Source: Pseudoalteromonas phenolica (GTDB lineage: Bacteria > Pseudomonadota > Gammaproteobacteria > Enterobacterales > Alteromonadaceae). Taken from it: a stretch of 64,000 nt of DNA. Shown piece by piece: positions 1-9,367 of this stretch. The notes under the pieces were generated by a model, which did not search any database, was not told where the DNA came from, and saw only the letters and a program-made list of their open reading frames with translations. The DNA is taken from assembly GCF_005886345.1 (NCBI RefSeq), contig NZ_PNEC01000023.1, positions 1-64,000 of the forward strand, read 5' to 3'. The position numbers and the translations under genes were made by a program. Each line of letters begins with the position of its first letter. Within the stretch, counting starts at the first letter, position 1.

Positions 1-42
1 TCTTATACAGATCTGAGGTTAGCTAGATAAAGATAAGAGAAT

Positions 43-69
43 AAAAAAGGTGGCTTAGCCACCTTTTTT
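43..69 (-). terminator. Terminator after ppk-ppx
   Basis: A GGTGGC/GCCACC stem with a 3-nt loop is flanked by an A-run on one side and a T-run on the other, so it could stop transcription on both strands. It lies about 20 bases past the ppx stop codon and is the natural end of the ppk-ppx transcript. Confidence 0.8.
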
Positions 70-89
70 ATTTCGTTATTTTATGAGTA

Positions 90-1598
90 TTAATTTTGAA
101 ATACACTGCCAATTTCAAAACTTAAATTGATGTTAATTGAGGCTAAATACTTTTGTTCCTGCTCTAAATCAGCCAACAAAAGTGCTTGCTCTTCACTGTG
201 TTGCTCATCGAACTTCACAAGCGTTGAAGCCTCTAGTACTTCAATTGTGGGTCTAGAAATATCGGTGAGTTGTCTGGTTCTATTTACCATTACTGCTAAC
301 CTGAAAAGGCTTAGTAGTTTTGCAAACTTTTCAGTGTTGAGAATGTTGTAGTTTTCCAAATCTATGACTTTAATTTTCTTGCGATGAAATCTGATCAAAG
401 CACTGAGCACATTTTGCTGTTGTTGTGTAAAACCGGGTAGGGCACTGTTTAAAACAATATAGGCACTGTGCTTTTGAATTGCAGAAGAATTTATGGCTAA
501 TCCGACTTCATGTAACTGCGCGGCCCACTGTAACAATAGGAGATCTTTTTGTTTCAGGCCCCAGGGCTTTTTACATTGTTGAAATAGGTGCTTAATTGTA
601 TCGAATACATTATCAGCATGAACTGTATCAATATTATAATGCTGCCCGAGCGCGACTATGGTTCTCACCCTTAGATCAAACTCGTCATAATTAAACATTT
701 CATGAAGCACGCCCTCTCTTAGGGCGTAATCACAATAGCTTAATTTATCTATCTTTAATTCTTTAAAGGAGGCGATCAAAATAGCTAAGCCCCCCGCGAT
801 ATTTGTATGCCGCTCAGGATTAAGTCCCTTTATATCAAGTAGTTCGATACTACTTTGCGCAATAAGTAGAGACTTGATGTTTTCTAGAATTTCAAGGGTT
901 AAAATATCACTGTCAAATTGTACTTGAGCGATGGCCAATAACGCTTTGATTGTTCCAGATGTGCCATAGCATTGTTGCCAGCCTGATTTACGATAACGTG
1001 GCGTGATAGGCTCAAGTTCTTGTCTAGCTGCAATAATGGCTTTTTTAAATGCACTTTTGCTTAGTTTCCCTGATGAGAAAAATGCTTTGGTAATATTGGA
1101 GCAGCCTACATCACGGCTAGTTAACTGCTTTGTTTCAAAGTGTTGACCTATGACAAGCTCAGTACTACCCCCGCCAATGTCAATGACTAAACGATTGTCT
1201 TCACCGTGCACATAATTAGCGACGCCTTGGTAAATCAATCGAGCTTCTTCTTGGCCAGATATTACATTGATATTAAATGGAAAATACTTTTTCGCCTCAG
1301 CTAAAAAGCATTTAATGTTTCTGATGTTTCTAAGGGTATAAGTTGCGACCACTTGCACGTTAGTCGCATCAAATCCTTGGAGAGTTTGCGCCAGCTGTTT
1401 GAACGCCAACATAGCACGCTCAATTGCCTCTTCTGAGAGCTCAAATTGTGCATTTAATCCGGCAGCAAGATGAACACGGTGCTTTTCTTTATGTAGGATC
1501 TGTAACTGACCCTCTATTTTTCTAGCAATCACCAGGTGAAAGCTGTTTGAACCTAAATCAAGCGCAGCAAACGGCGCTGGCTCAGGTGTGTTGTGCAT
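90..1598 (-). CDS. ppx: Exopolyphosphatase, Ppx/GppA family
   Basis: Cytoplasmic enzyme that removes terminal phosphate from polyphosphate; the family also includes the pppGpp phosphatase GppA. The N-terminus has the ASKHA-fold phosphate motif ALDLGSNSFHLVIA (about residues 12-25), followed by the second glycine-rich motif VIDIGGGSTELVIG (about 138-151). The C-terminal part is the HD-like helical domain found in long Ppx proteins, and 502 aa is normal length. The start lies inside the end of ppk (17-nt overlap), so the two are translationally coupled and share one promoter. Linkage to ppk favours Ppx over GppA. Confidence 0.92.
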   Translation of the reverse strand: MHNTPEPAPFAALDLGSNSFHLVIARKIEGQLQILHKEKHRVHLAAGLNAQFELSEEAIERAMLAFKQLAQTLQGFDATNVQVVATYTLRNIRNIKCFLAEAKKYFPFNINVISGQEEARLIYQGVANYVHGEDNRLVIDIGGGSTELVIGQHFETKQLTSRDVGCSNITKAFFSSGKLSKSAFKKAIIAARQELEPITPRYRKSGWQQCYGTSGTIKALLAIAQVQFDSDILTLEILENIKSLLIAQSSIELLDIKGLNPERHTNIAGGLAILIASFKELKIDKLSYCDYALREGVLHEMFNYDEFDLRVRTIVALGQHYNIDTVHADNVFDTIKHLFQQCKKPWGLKQKDLLLLQWAAQLHEVGLAINSSAIQKHSAYIVLNSALPGFTQQQQNVLSALIRFHRKKIKVIDLENYNILNTEKFAKLLSLFRLAVMVNRTRQLTDISRPTIEVLEASTLVKFDEQHSEEQALLLADLEQEQKYLASININLSFEIGSVFQN

Positions 1599-3669
1599 AA
1601 TCGTTTTCCCATTTACTCAAAAGCTCATAGATGGCAATTTGAGAGCGTACTTTTTTCCTGTTACCTCGCGGTACATACTTATTTTGTTGCTCTGCATCTA
1701 TGATCCTAGCTTTGCAGCAATCTTTAAATTGTAGCTCTAATATATTGATCACAAGTTGCTTTAAGTCTTTATCTAAGATGGGCACGCCAGCCTCAACACG
1801 GTGATCTAAGTTTCTTGTCATCCAATCGGCAGAAGAGATATAAACCTGCTGATCGCCTTGGTTTTCAAACACCATAACTCGAGGATGTTCAAGAAAACGG
1901 TCAACAATACTGATAATTGTAATATTATCGCTAAATTGAGGTAAACCGGGAACTAGCGCGCACATGCCTCGAACAATAATGCGAATCTTTACGCCTTGTC
2001 GAGATGCACTATAGAGCAAATCAATGAGCTGTTTGTCGACCAGATTATTCACTTTTATAGTGATTTGTGCAAATTTCCCATTCTTTGCGGCTAAAATTTC
2101 ATTCTCTATACCCTGACAAATGCGCTCTCGGGCATTTAACGGTGAAATTTGTAGATGCTTAAAAGTAAATGGGCGATAACTGGTTTCGATAAATCTAAAG
2201 ACTTCATCACATTCATCACAGATTTCATTGTGTTTGGTGAATAGGCTGAAGTCAGTGTAAATTCGCGCTGTCTTTTCGTGGAAGTTACCCGTACCTATGT
2301 GAGCATATTTTACAATTTTACCTTTTTCTTTTCGGTGGATAACACATAGTTTGCTGTGTACTTTGAGCGCGGGGAGTCCTACTAGCACCTTAATGCCGGC
2401 TTCACTGAGCACTTTTGCCCACTCAATATTGTTTTGTTCATCAAAGCGCGCTTTTAGCTCGACCATAACAGTGACTTTTTTACCATTTTTGGCTGCGTTG
2501 ATCAGAGATGACACAAGTCTCGAGCGAGAAGCGACACGATAAATATTGATTTTAATCTGGGTTACTTTTGGGTCGTAAGCCGCTTGTCTCACATACTCCA
2601 ACATATGGTTAAAAGTGTGATAAGGGTAATATAGTAAAATATCTCTTTCTGAGATGGCTTTAAATACGCTGTTATGCTTGGCGAAAGCTGAACTGATAAG
2701 GGGTTTTAATGGCTTATTTTCTAAGTGCTTACGACCAACATTCGGAAATGAAATAAAGTCCCTAAAGTTTCGATAGCGACCACCAGGAATAAGCGCATCC
2801 TGCTGGCTTGCACCTAAACGTTTTTTTAATACCTTTAGCATCTCATCAGGCATAGCTTGGTCGTAAACCATACGAACGGGCTCAGCATATAACCTTTGTT
2901 TTAAGCCCTTTGACATTTTATCGAGTAAGCCTTCTTCGATTTCATTGTCTAAGTTGTATTCCGCATCACGGGTTAATTTAATTGAATAACCTTCGATTTT
3001 GTCGAATTTAACAAAACTTTTAAATACATCAGCCAAGTAATAACTGACAACGTCATCAAGCATGACAATGCTTTTATGACGGCTTTTCTCAGTAGGTAGA
3101 ATTACAAATCGATCCAGTCGATCGGTTGGGATCTCGAGCAAAGCATATTGAGATTTTTCACCACTCATATGAATGAAAAGATAAGTCATCGCATCATTTA
3201 TATTACTTGAGTAATCTTTTGATTCACTGAGTAACATGGGTGACATATGCTGTAATACTTGGTCATTAAAAAAATCTTCTAACCACTCTTGATGGAACGT
3301 AGATAGAGACTCAGGCTGGCTAATATGAATATTTTGTTTATCGAGATCATCTAACAAGTGATGATGAATGTGGTTAAATTTTTTCCCTAAAGAAAGAACC
3401 TTTTTATTCACTTGGTTCAACAGCTCTTCGTCGGCGTCAAAGTGGGCGTCAGATAAACTGTTAAGTAAAACTTTTCTTTTTAAATCAGCAACTCTTACTC
3501 TAAAAAATTCATCTAGGTTGTTAGAGAAAATGCCTAGAAAACGCAGTCGCTCGATAAGCGGGTTATTTTGATCTTTGGCTTCTTGAAGAACGCGTTCGTT
3601 GAACGAAAGCCAACTTAACTCTTTGGCAAAATAGCTAATATTAGTAGAGGTGTGTGGTACAGAATGCAT
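1582..3669 (-). CDS. ppk: Polyphosphate kinase 1
   Basis: Makes inorganic polyphosphate from ATP, reversibly, at the membrane/cytoplasm. Length (695 aa) and architecture fit PPK1: N-terminal helical domain (opening with the SWLSFNERVL motif near residue 20), head domain, and two phospholipase-D-like C-terminal domains. The autophosphorylated histidine is visible in KVHSKLCVIHR (His438) and the second conserved histidine in FLEHPRVMVFEN (His595). It is the first gene of the ppk-ppx operon. Upstream on the minus strand there is a near-perfect PhoB box with a correctly spaced -10, so expression probably rises on phosphate limitation. Confidence 0.97.
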   Translation of the reverse strand: MHSVPHTSTNISYFAKELSWLSFNERVLQEAKDQNNPLIERLRFLGIFSNNLDEFFRVRVADLKRKVLLNSLSDAHFDADEELLNQVNKKVLSLGKKFNHIHHHLLDDLDKQNIHISQPESLSTFHQEWLEDFFNDQVLQHMSPMLLSESKDYSSNINDAMTYLFIHMSGEKSQYALLEIPTDRLDRFVILPTEKSRHKSIVMLDDVVSYYLADVFKSFVKFDKIEGYSIKLTRDAEYNLDNEIEEGLLDKMSKGLKQRLYAEPVRMVYDQAMPDEMLKVLKKRLGASQQDALIPGGRYRNFRDFISFPNVGRKHLENKPLKPLISSAFAKHNSVFKAISERDILLYYPYHTFNHMLEYVRQAAYDPKVTQIKINIYRVASRSRLVSSLINAAKNGKKVTVMVELKARFDEQNNIEWAKVLSEAGIKVLVGLPALKVHSKLCVIHRKEKGKIVKYAHIGTGNFHEKTARIYTDFSLFTKHNEICDECDEVFRFIETSYRPFTFKHLQISPLNARERICQGIENEILAAKNGKFAQITIKVNNLVDKQLIDLLYSASRQGVKIRIIVRGMCALVPGLPQFSDNITIISIVDRFLEHPRVMVFENQGDQQVYISSADWMTRNLDHRVEAGVPILDKDLKQLVINILELQFKDCCKARIIDAEQQNKYVPRGNRKKVRSQIAIYELLSKWENDYAQHT

Positions 3670-3704
3670 GATCTATCCGTAGGTAATCAAAGGTACAATT
3701 GCAA

Positions 3705-3738
3705 AATATAGGGATTTTTTATTACACTTATATGACAG
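3705..3738 (-). promoter_or_regulatory. Pho box and -10 of the ppk-ppx promoter
   Basis: Read on the minus strand, CTGTCATATAAGTGTAAT (3738 to 3721) differs from the PhoB consensus CTGTCATAWAWCTGTMAY at one position. It is followed by exactly 10 nt and then TATATT (3710-3705). The same 10-nt spacing is known for PhoB-activated promoters such as E. coli phoA, where the box replaces the -35. The ppk start codon follows about 35 nt after the -10. Confidence 0.78.
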
Positions 3739-3764
3739 CTGTACTCCTCGAGCTGCCATATAAG
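3727..3764. repeat. 14-bp-stem inverted repeat between gcvR-like gene and ppk
   Basis: CTTATATGACAGCT and AGCTGCCATATAAG form a 14-bp inverted repeat with one mismatch and a 10-nt spacer. There is no adjacent T-run on either strand, so it is not a typical terminator. The left arm overlaps the Pho box of ppk, so it may be an operator-like palindrome or an RNA hairpin at the end of the upstream minus-strand gene. Confidence 0.6.
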
Positions 3765-3788
3765 ACTTGGTTTATTAGAAGTGAGTAT

Positions 3789-4295
3789 TTATTCGCTTTC
3801 GATATCAACAATCAGATCACTGGTGATCGATTCAAGCGCATCAATAACGTTATCTTTATGCATACCGGCAGGTAACGTGACCGTTGCAAATGCGCTAAAA
3901 ATAGGCACCCCCCAGTTTGGTGCGCTGCGCTGGCGAGAGTTCAGATGTGTGATGTTTGCCCCTTTATGACGAATAACACTTGAAAGCTCCTTGACGATAC
4001 CTGGCCTGTCATTACCTGTGATCACTAAATTAAGCGTTTCAGGTATTTGTTCTGCTGTATCAGAATCACCTGATTCAATACGAACGTCTAAACCTTGTAA
4101 CTCATCAAGTGCGGTTTGAATTTCTAAAAGATGCTCTTCAGCAACTTCAACTTGCACGATACCTGCAAATTGACCTGCTAAATGGCTGAGGTTACTGGTC
4201 ATCCAGTTACCATGGTGTTCTAGGATGGCTGCTGATATTTCTTCAACGAGACCCGGCCGGTCCTTACCTATAATTGTTAAAACTAACTGCTTCAT
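3789..4295 (-). CDS. gcvR: Tandem ACT-domain protein, GcvR-like
   Basis: Small cytoplasmic regulator (168 aa) made of two ACT domains. Each begins with the same motif: LTIIGKDRPGLVEEIS (about 6-21) and LVITGNDRPGIVKELS (about 91-106). This is the layout of GcvR, which represses the glycine cleavage operon by acting on GcvA, but ACT pairs of this kind are also annotated only as glycine cleavage system protein R family. No gcv genes are in the window, so the target is not shown. It is transcribed toward ppk, separated from it by 119 bases holding a long hairpin. Confidence 0.7.
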   Translation of the reverse strand: MKQLVLTIIGKDRPGLVEEISAAILEHHGNWMTSNLSHLAGQFAGIVQVEVAEEHLLEIQTALDELQGLDVRIESGDSDTAEQIPETLNLVITGNDRPGIVKELSSVIRHKGANITHLNSRQRSAPNWGVPIFSAFATVTLPAGMHKDNVIDALESITSDLIVDIESE

Positions 4296-4515
4296 ATCAA
4301 TGTCTCTTATTATTTTTGTCTACTGTGTAGTAGAAGTGGAAACGAACGGCTATTTACTAAACGTCTCCTTACGCCAATAAATCTCCGCAATTTAAGATTA
4401 GTTAAGTTTTGTCTGTTGTCCAGAAAATCACTAATTCAGACTCAATAATATTCATTTTAAAGAACTTTTTTTCTGACTTATTTGTGTTAATAAAAGTTCA
4501 CTTTTTTAATCTTCA

Positions 4516-4560
4516 CAGTCCTTTTTGTGTAACATTACTGTCATCTTGATGAAATATAAT
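4516..4560 (+). promoter_or_regulatory. Tandem Pho boxes and -10 of the pst operon
   Basis: Three heptamers in 11-bp phase: CAGTCCT (4516-4522), GTGTAAC (4527-4533) and CTGTCAT (4538-4544), separated by 4-nt spacers. The last two make a good PhoB box, GTGTAACATTACTGTCAT. Exactly 10 nt later comes a perfect TATAAT (4555-4560), and the pstC ATG follows 31 nt further on. This is the PhoB-activated promoter arrangement. Confidence 0.8.
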
Positions 4561-4591
4561 GCTCGCAATTCAAAGATAATAAGGTGTTTTA

Positions 4592-6829
4592 ATGTCTACC
4601 TCAGCACAGCAAAAATCTTTTAAAACGGACAAGCGCCGTTTATTTAAAGATCGCTTTGCACAATACAGTATTACCGCAGGTGGGGTAATGGTACTTGTGG
4701 CATTGCTGTTGATCTTCTTCTATCTACTATATGTCGTAGAGCCAATCTTAGAGTCAGCAAAAGTAGAGAAGCGCACAGATGTGAGTTTATCTTCAGAGAA
4801 AAACTATGTTGGTATTGGTGTTGAAGAGCAAACAGAGATTGCTTATCTATTAGAAGATTCTGGGCATGTCGATTTTTACCATATAAAAGGCGACAGCTCA
4901 GGGCAATTAATGAAAAGCCTAGATGTTGAACTTGATGGAAATATCACGACATTCGCGAAAAGTGCGCCGTTTTTAGGCTTATATGCATACGGTTTAGATA
5001 ATGGTGCAATTAAGCTGGTTAAGCCGAGCTTCTTAGTGACTTTCCCTAGCAACGAGCGCTTGATCACACCACGTATTGGCTACCCATTAGATGGTGAACA
5101 ATTACTAGTAGATGAGCAAGAGCAAGCAATTGCTAAGTTTGCCTTCAGTTATTATGAAGATAAAGCTGCAGCAGTTGCAGTGACTGAAGACAAGCGCGTG
5201 GTATTTGCAGCCTTTACACCTGAAGAGAATATGTTTACTGGTGAAGTTGAGTGGCTAATTGAGCGCACTGAACTGGACATTGATGGCCGAGTAAATGAGT
5301 TACTGATTTCACCAGATACATCTCGCGTATTTGTTCGCAGTGCAAACAAAATATATATCTTTGATACGCGTGACCCAGCTGAAGTTGAGCAGTTCCAAGT
5401 TCTTGCTGCCAACGAAGAGAATGCAAACCTAGTGAGCGCGACATTACTTGCTGGTGCAAATTCTTTGATGCTGGCAAACGATAACGGTGAAGTGTCTCAG
5501 TGGTTTGAAGTAAACACGGAAGATAATGGCCGTCAGTTTGCCAAAATCCGTGCTTTTGAAACTGAGAAAACGAATAAGCTAGATATCTACACAGAATATT
5601 ATCGCCGTACTTTCTTCACGACGACATCATCAGGCGACTTAGGCGTGTACTACACGACCAGTGAAGCTGAATTATGGCGTGGCAAAATCAGTGAACAAGC
5701 CATTGATAATTTTGCTGTATCACCTCGAGCTAACGCGGTTTTGTCTCTATCGAACAATACGCTTTCTATATTTGAAGTGCACAACGAGCATCCTGAGGTA
5801 ACTTGGTCAGCACTTTGGAATGAAGTATGGTACGAAGGCTATCCTGAGCCTGCATACACTTGGCAGTCAACGTCAGCATCTGATGACTTTGAATCTAAGT
5901 TCTCTTTAGTACCAATTTCATTTGGTACGATTAAAGCGGCGATGTATGCCATGTTATTTGCTGTGCCAATTGCCATTTCAGCAGCAATTTACACAGCCTA
6001 CTTTATGTCGAGTGAATTACGTCGCGTAGTAAAGCCAACCGTTGAGATTATGGAAGCACTACCAACAGTTATCCTTGGTTTCTTAGCGGGTCTTTGGTTA
6101 GCGCCTTTAATCGAAACGCATCTTCCAGCAGTGATTGCACTCGTGACTTTACTGCCAGTGGCGGTGATCGCGACGGCATTTGGTTGGACTAAACTGCCAG
6201 CGAGTATTCGTCATTTAATTCCAGACGGTTGGCATTCAATTTTACTTATTCCTGTAGTGTTATTTATCGGTTGGTTGTCATTCGCAATCAGCGGTCAAAT
6301 CGAACTGTGGGTATTTGATGGCAATGTGCGTCAATATTTAACGAATGAGCTAGGTCTAACGTTTGACCAACGTAACTCACTGGTTGTTGGTATTGCGATG
6401 GGCTTTGCGGTTATTCCGACTATTTTCTCAATCGCAGAAGATGCGGTATTCAGTGTGCCTAAGCACTTATCAAATGGTTCATTAGCGCTCGGTGCAACGC
6501 AGTGGCAAACCCTTGTTTATGTTGTGCTTCTAACGGCTAGTCCGGGTATCTTCTCTGCGGTCATGATGGGCTTAGGCCGCGCGGTAGGTGAAACCATGAT
6601 TGTACTGATGGCAACGGGTAATACGCCAATCATGGACTGGAGTATCTTCCAAGGTATGCGTACTTTAGCGGCAAACATCGCAGTTGAAATGCCTGAATCA
6701 GAAGTGGGTAGTTCGCACTATCGTATTCTATTCCTTGCTGCATTCGTGTTGTTTATTTTTACCTTTGTATTTAACACGCTCGCTGAATTTGTTCGTCAGC
6801 GTCTACGTGAAAAATACAGCTCAATGTAA
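4592..6829 (+). CDS. pstC: Phosphate ABC transporter permease PstC, long form
   Basis: Inner-membrane channel subunit of the high-affinity phosphate transporter. A first membrane helix lies at about residues 30-50. It is followed by about 380 periplasmic residues with repeated beta-strand-rich segments that look like a beta-propeller. The usual permease domain comes last (about 445-740), including the ABC-interaction region around SNGSLALGATQWQTL. Ordinary PstC is near 300-320 aa; this long form is a known variant of marine gammaproteobacteria. It heads pstC-pstA-pstB-phoU; no pstS is adjacent. RBS AAGGTG precedes the ATG. Confidence 0.93.
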   Translation: MSTSAQQKSFKTDKRRLFKDRFAQYSITAGGVMVLVALLLIFFYLLYVVEPILESAKVEKRTDVSLSSEKNYVGIGVEEQTEIAYLLEDSGHVDFYHIKGDSSGQLMKSLDVELDGNITTFAKSAPFLGLYAYGLDNGAIKLVKPSFLVTFPSNERLITPRIGYPLDGEQLLVDEQEQAIAKFAFSYYEDKAAAVAVTEDKRVVFAAFTPEENMFTGEVEWLIERTELDIDGRVNELLISPDTSRVFVRSANKIYIFDTRDPAEVEQFQVLAANEENANLVSATLLAGANSLMLANDNGEVSQWFEVNTEDNGRQFAKIRAFETEKTNKLDIYTEYYRRTFFTTTSSGDLGVYYTTSEAELWRGKISEQAIDNFAVSPRANAVLSLSNNTLSIFEVHNEHPEVTWSALWNEVWYEGYPEPAYTWQSTSASDDFESKFSLVPISFGTIKAAMYAMLFAVPIAISAAIYTAYFMSSELRRVVKPTVEIMEALPTVILGFLAGLWLAPLIETHLPAVIALVTLLPVAVIATAFGWTKLPASIRHLIPDGWHSILLIPVVLFIGWLSFAISGQIELWVFDGNVRQYLTNELGLTFDQRNSLVVGIAMGFAVIPTIFSIAEDAVFSVPKHLSNGSLALGATQWQTLVYVVLLTASPGIFSAVMMGLGRAVGETMIVLMATGNTPIMDWSIFQGMRTLAANIAVEMPESEVGSSHYRILFLAAFVLFIFTFVFNTLAEFVRQRLREKYSSM

Positions 6830-6847
6830 TTATCGGAGTTTCATGAC

Positions 6848-8497
6848 ATGGTAAAGCAATGGTTTAAGTCAGGATCTCCTTGGATCTGGATGACAGGTGG
6901 TGCAGTTAGCATCAGTTTAATCTCGGTTATCGGTTTATTAGCGATGATCGCGTGGAAAGGTCTAAGCTTCTTCTGGCCATCAGAAGTGGTTGAATTAAAG
7001 CTTGAAGGCTCAGTGCCTAAGCAAACAGTGATTGGTGAGATTTATGACCGTGAGATGGTGCCTAAATCTCGCTTAGAAGCAGCAGGCTATGATTTATCGG
7101 CATACCAAGATGAATATATTGAACGTATCTTGGTAAAAACGGGTAACCGTGAATATGTAGACCTAGATTTCCGCTGGATACTCACAACAGATATCCAGTC
7201 TCAAACTAAGCCAGAAGCGATGGCGGTATTTGAGCGTAGTAAAAATGGTAATTTCTATGGCTACGTAGAGCGTGTAATCGAAGATGGTAAAGAAGTTACT
7301 AATGCGCCTAAAGAACGTTTAGTTGAACTGGTTGAGCGTGCAGTAGACTTAAATGAAGAAGCACTTGATCTACAAAATGGTGATATTGGTCACATTAACT
7401 ATGAACTTGAGCGTCTGCGTTTAAAAGAAAAGAAATACGCACTTGATAATGCCTTAACGGATGAAGTACTAGCTGATTTAGAGTCAAAACGTGCAGAACT
7501 TCGTGCTGAATACAAAGTATTAGAAGCGCGCCTGTTTGAACTTCGTAAGAAAGCGAAGCGAGATCAAGTGGTTGTACGAGACATGCGTGGGGAGCTAGTA
7601 ACTTTACCTATCTATCAGGTATTAGACTTGTGGTTCCCAAATGACATGGGCTTTTTTGCAAAGTTAGGTCACTTCTTTGTTCAGTCAGGCAAATTTATCT
7701 CAGACGATCCGCGTGAAGCGAATACTGAAGGTGGTGTATTCCCTGCAATCTTCGGTACTGTTTTCATGGTTATGCTAATGGCTGTGATTGTGACGCCATT
7801 TGGTGTAGTAGCAGCAATCTACTTACACGAATATGCAGCTAAGAACGCTGTGACTAAGATGATCCGCATCGCGGTAATCAACTTAGCAGGTGTACCTTCG
7901 ATTGTTTACGGTGTATTTGGTCTTGGTTTCTTCGTTTATATGTTAGGTGGTTCAATTGACCAATTGTTCTATCCAGAAGCTGCACCAAGCCCTGTATTTG
8001 GTACGCCAGGTGTAATTTGGTCGGCATTAACCTTAGCAATTTTAACGCTACCCGTGGTTATCGTTTCGACTGAAGAAGGTTTATCACGTATTCCAAGTTC
8101 AGTACGCCATGGTTCATTGGCACTGGGTGCGACAAAAGCCGAAACGCTGTGGCGCATCATTGTACCTATGGCAAGCCCGGCAATTATGACAGGTTTAATC
8201 TTAGCGGTAGCACGTGCTGCCGGCGAGGTTGCACCACTTATGCTAGTAGGTGTTGTGAAAATGGCACCTACGTTACCGATCGATGGTAACTTCCCGTTTG
8301 TTCACTTAGATCGTAAGTTCATGCATTTAGGTTTCCACATCTATGATGTAGGCTTCCAAAGCCCGAACGTTGAAGCCGCGCGTCCATTGGTTTACGCAAC
8401 GGCATTCTTACTGGTCAGCGTTATCATCGCACTGAATATTACTGCGATTGGTATTCGTAACCATTTACGTGAAAAGTTCCGTTCTCTTGAACATTAA
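6848..8497 (+). CDS. pstA: Phosphate ABC transporter permease PstA, long form
   Basis: Second membrane channel subunit of the Pst transporter. One N-terminal helix (about 15-38) is followed by a roughly 250-residue extracytoplasmic insert. The insert has a charged helical, coiled-coil-like stretch at about 165-240. The permease core (about 285-545) contains the EAA-type loop RHGSLALGATKAETLWRI. At 549 aa it is nearly twice the common PstA length, matching the long PstC. It starts 18 nt after pstC stops. Confidence 0.93.
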   Translation: MVKQWFKSGSPWIWMTGGAVSISLISVIGLLAMIAWKGLSFFWPSEVVELKLEGSVPKQTVIGEIYDREMVPKSRLEAAGYDLSAYQDEYIERILVKTGNREYVDLDFRWILTTDIQSQTKPEAMAVFERSKNGNFYGYVERVIEDGKEVTNAPKERLVELVERAVDLNEEALDLQNGDIGHINYELERLRLKEKKYALDNALTDEVLADLESKRAELRAEYKVLEARLFELRKKAKRDQVVVRDMRGELVTLPIYQVLDLWFPNDMGFFAKLGHFFVQSGKFISDDPREANTEGGVFPAIFGTVFMVMLMAVIVTPFGVVAAIYLHEYAAKNAVTKMIRIAVINLAGVPSIVYGVFGLGFFVYMLGGSIDQLFYPEAAPSPVFGTPGVIWSALTLAILTLPVVIVSTEEGLSRIPSSVRHGSLALGATKAETLWRIIVPMASPAIMTGLILAVARAAGEVAPLMLVGVVKMAPTLPIDGNFPFVHLDRKFMHLGFHIYDVGFQSPNVEAARPLVYATAFLLVSVIIALNITAIGIRNHLREKFRSLEH

Positions 8498-8520
8498 TAG
8501 TATAACTAGGTATTTTAGAA

Positions 8521-9345
8521 ATGATTACAGTAGCTCCTGAAGTGAATAACACAAATCAAGTTAAATTAGATTTAGCTAATTTGAGCGAAGAGCAAACCGC
8601 ACTAGAGATCAAAGACCTAGATCTTTACTATGGTGACAAGCAAGCGCTTAGCAAAATCAATATGAAAATCCCTAAGGGTCAGGTAACAGCTTTTATCGGT
8701 CCATCGGGTTGTGGTAAATCAACATTATTACGTTGTATTAACCGCATGAATGACTTAGTTGATATCTGTCGTATCGAAGGTGAGATTAACCTTCATGGTC
8801 AGAATATCTATGATAAGAGCGTTGACGTTGCGGCACTTCGCCGTAACGTAGGTATGGTATTCCAAAGACCAAACCCATTCCCTAAGTCAATTTATGAGAA
8901 TGTGGTATACGGCCTACGTCTACAAGGTATTAAAGACAAGCGTAAACTAGACGAAGTGGTAGAACGCTCATTACGCGGTGCAGCGTTGTGGGACGAAGTT
9001 AAAGACCGTCTTCATGACAGTGCTTTTGGTTTATCAGGTGGTCAGCAGCAGCGTCTAGTGATTGCCCGCTCAATTGCGATCGAACCTGAAGTATTACTGC
9101 TAGACGAACCAACATCGGCACTTGACCCGATTTCAACTTTGGTAATCGAAGAGCTGATCAACGACCTGAAAGAAAAGTATACGGTTGTGATTGTAACGCA
9201 CAACATGCAACAGGCTGCACGTGTTTCTGACCAAACTGCATTCATGTATATGGGTGAACTGATCGAATACGCTGACACAAACACGCTATTCACAACGCCT
9301 TCTAAGAAGAAGACGGAAGACTACATCACGGGTCGTTACGGTTAA
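8521..9345 (+). CDS. pstB: Phosphate ABC transporter ATP-binding protein PstB
   Basis: Cytoplasmic ATPase that drives phosphate import through PstC/PstA. Visible motifs: Walker [10 protein letters not shown] (from about residue 60), ABC signature LSGGQQQR (about 171), and Walker [13 protein letters not shown] (about 192-203). The switch histidine is in [15 protein letters not shown]. The length (274 aa) includes a short N-terminal extension common in this lineage. It lies between pstA and phoU with 23-nt and 22-nt gaps. Confidence 0.97.
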   Translation: MITVAPEVNNTNQVKLDLANLSEEQTALEIKDLDLYYGDKQALSKINMKIPKGQVTAFIGPSGCGKSTLLRCINRMNDLVDICRIEGEINLHGQNIYDKSVDVAALRRNVGMVFQRPNPFPKSIYENVVYGLRLQGIKDKRKLDEVVERSLRGAALWDEVKDRLHDSAFGLSGGQQQRLVIARSIAIEPEVLLLDEPTSALDPISTLVIEELINDLKEKYTVVIVTHNMQQAARVSDQTAFMYMGELIEYADTNTLFTTPSKKKTEDYITGRYG

Positions 9346-9367
9346 TAGCGAGCGAGAGGAATAAATC

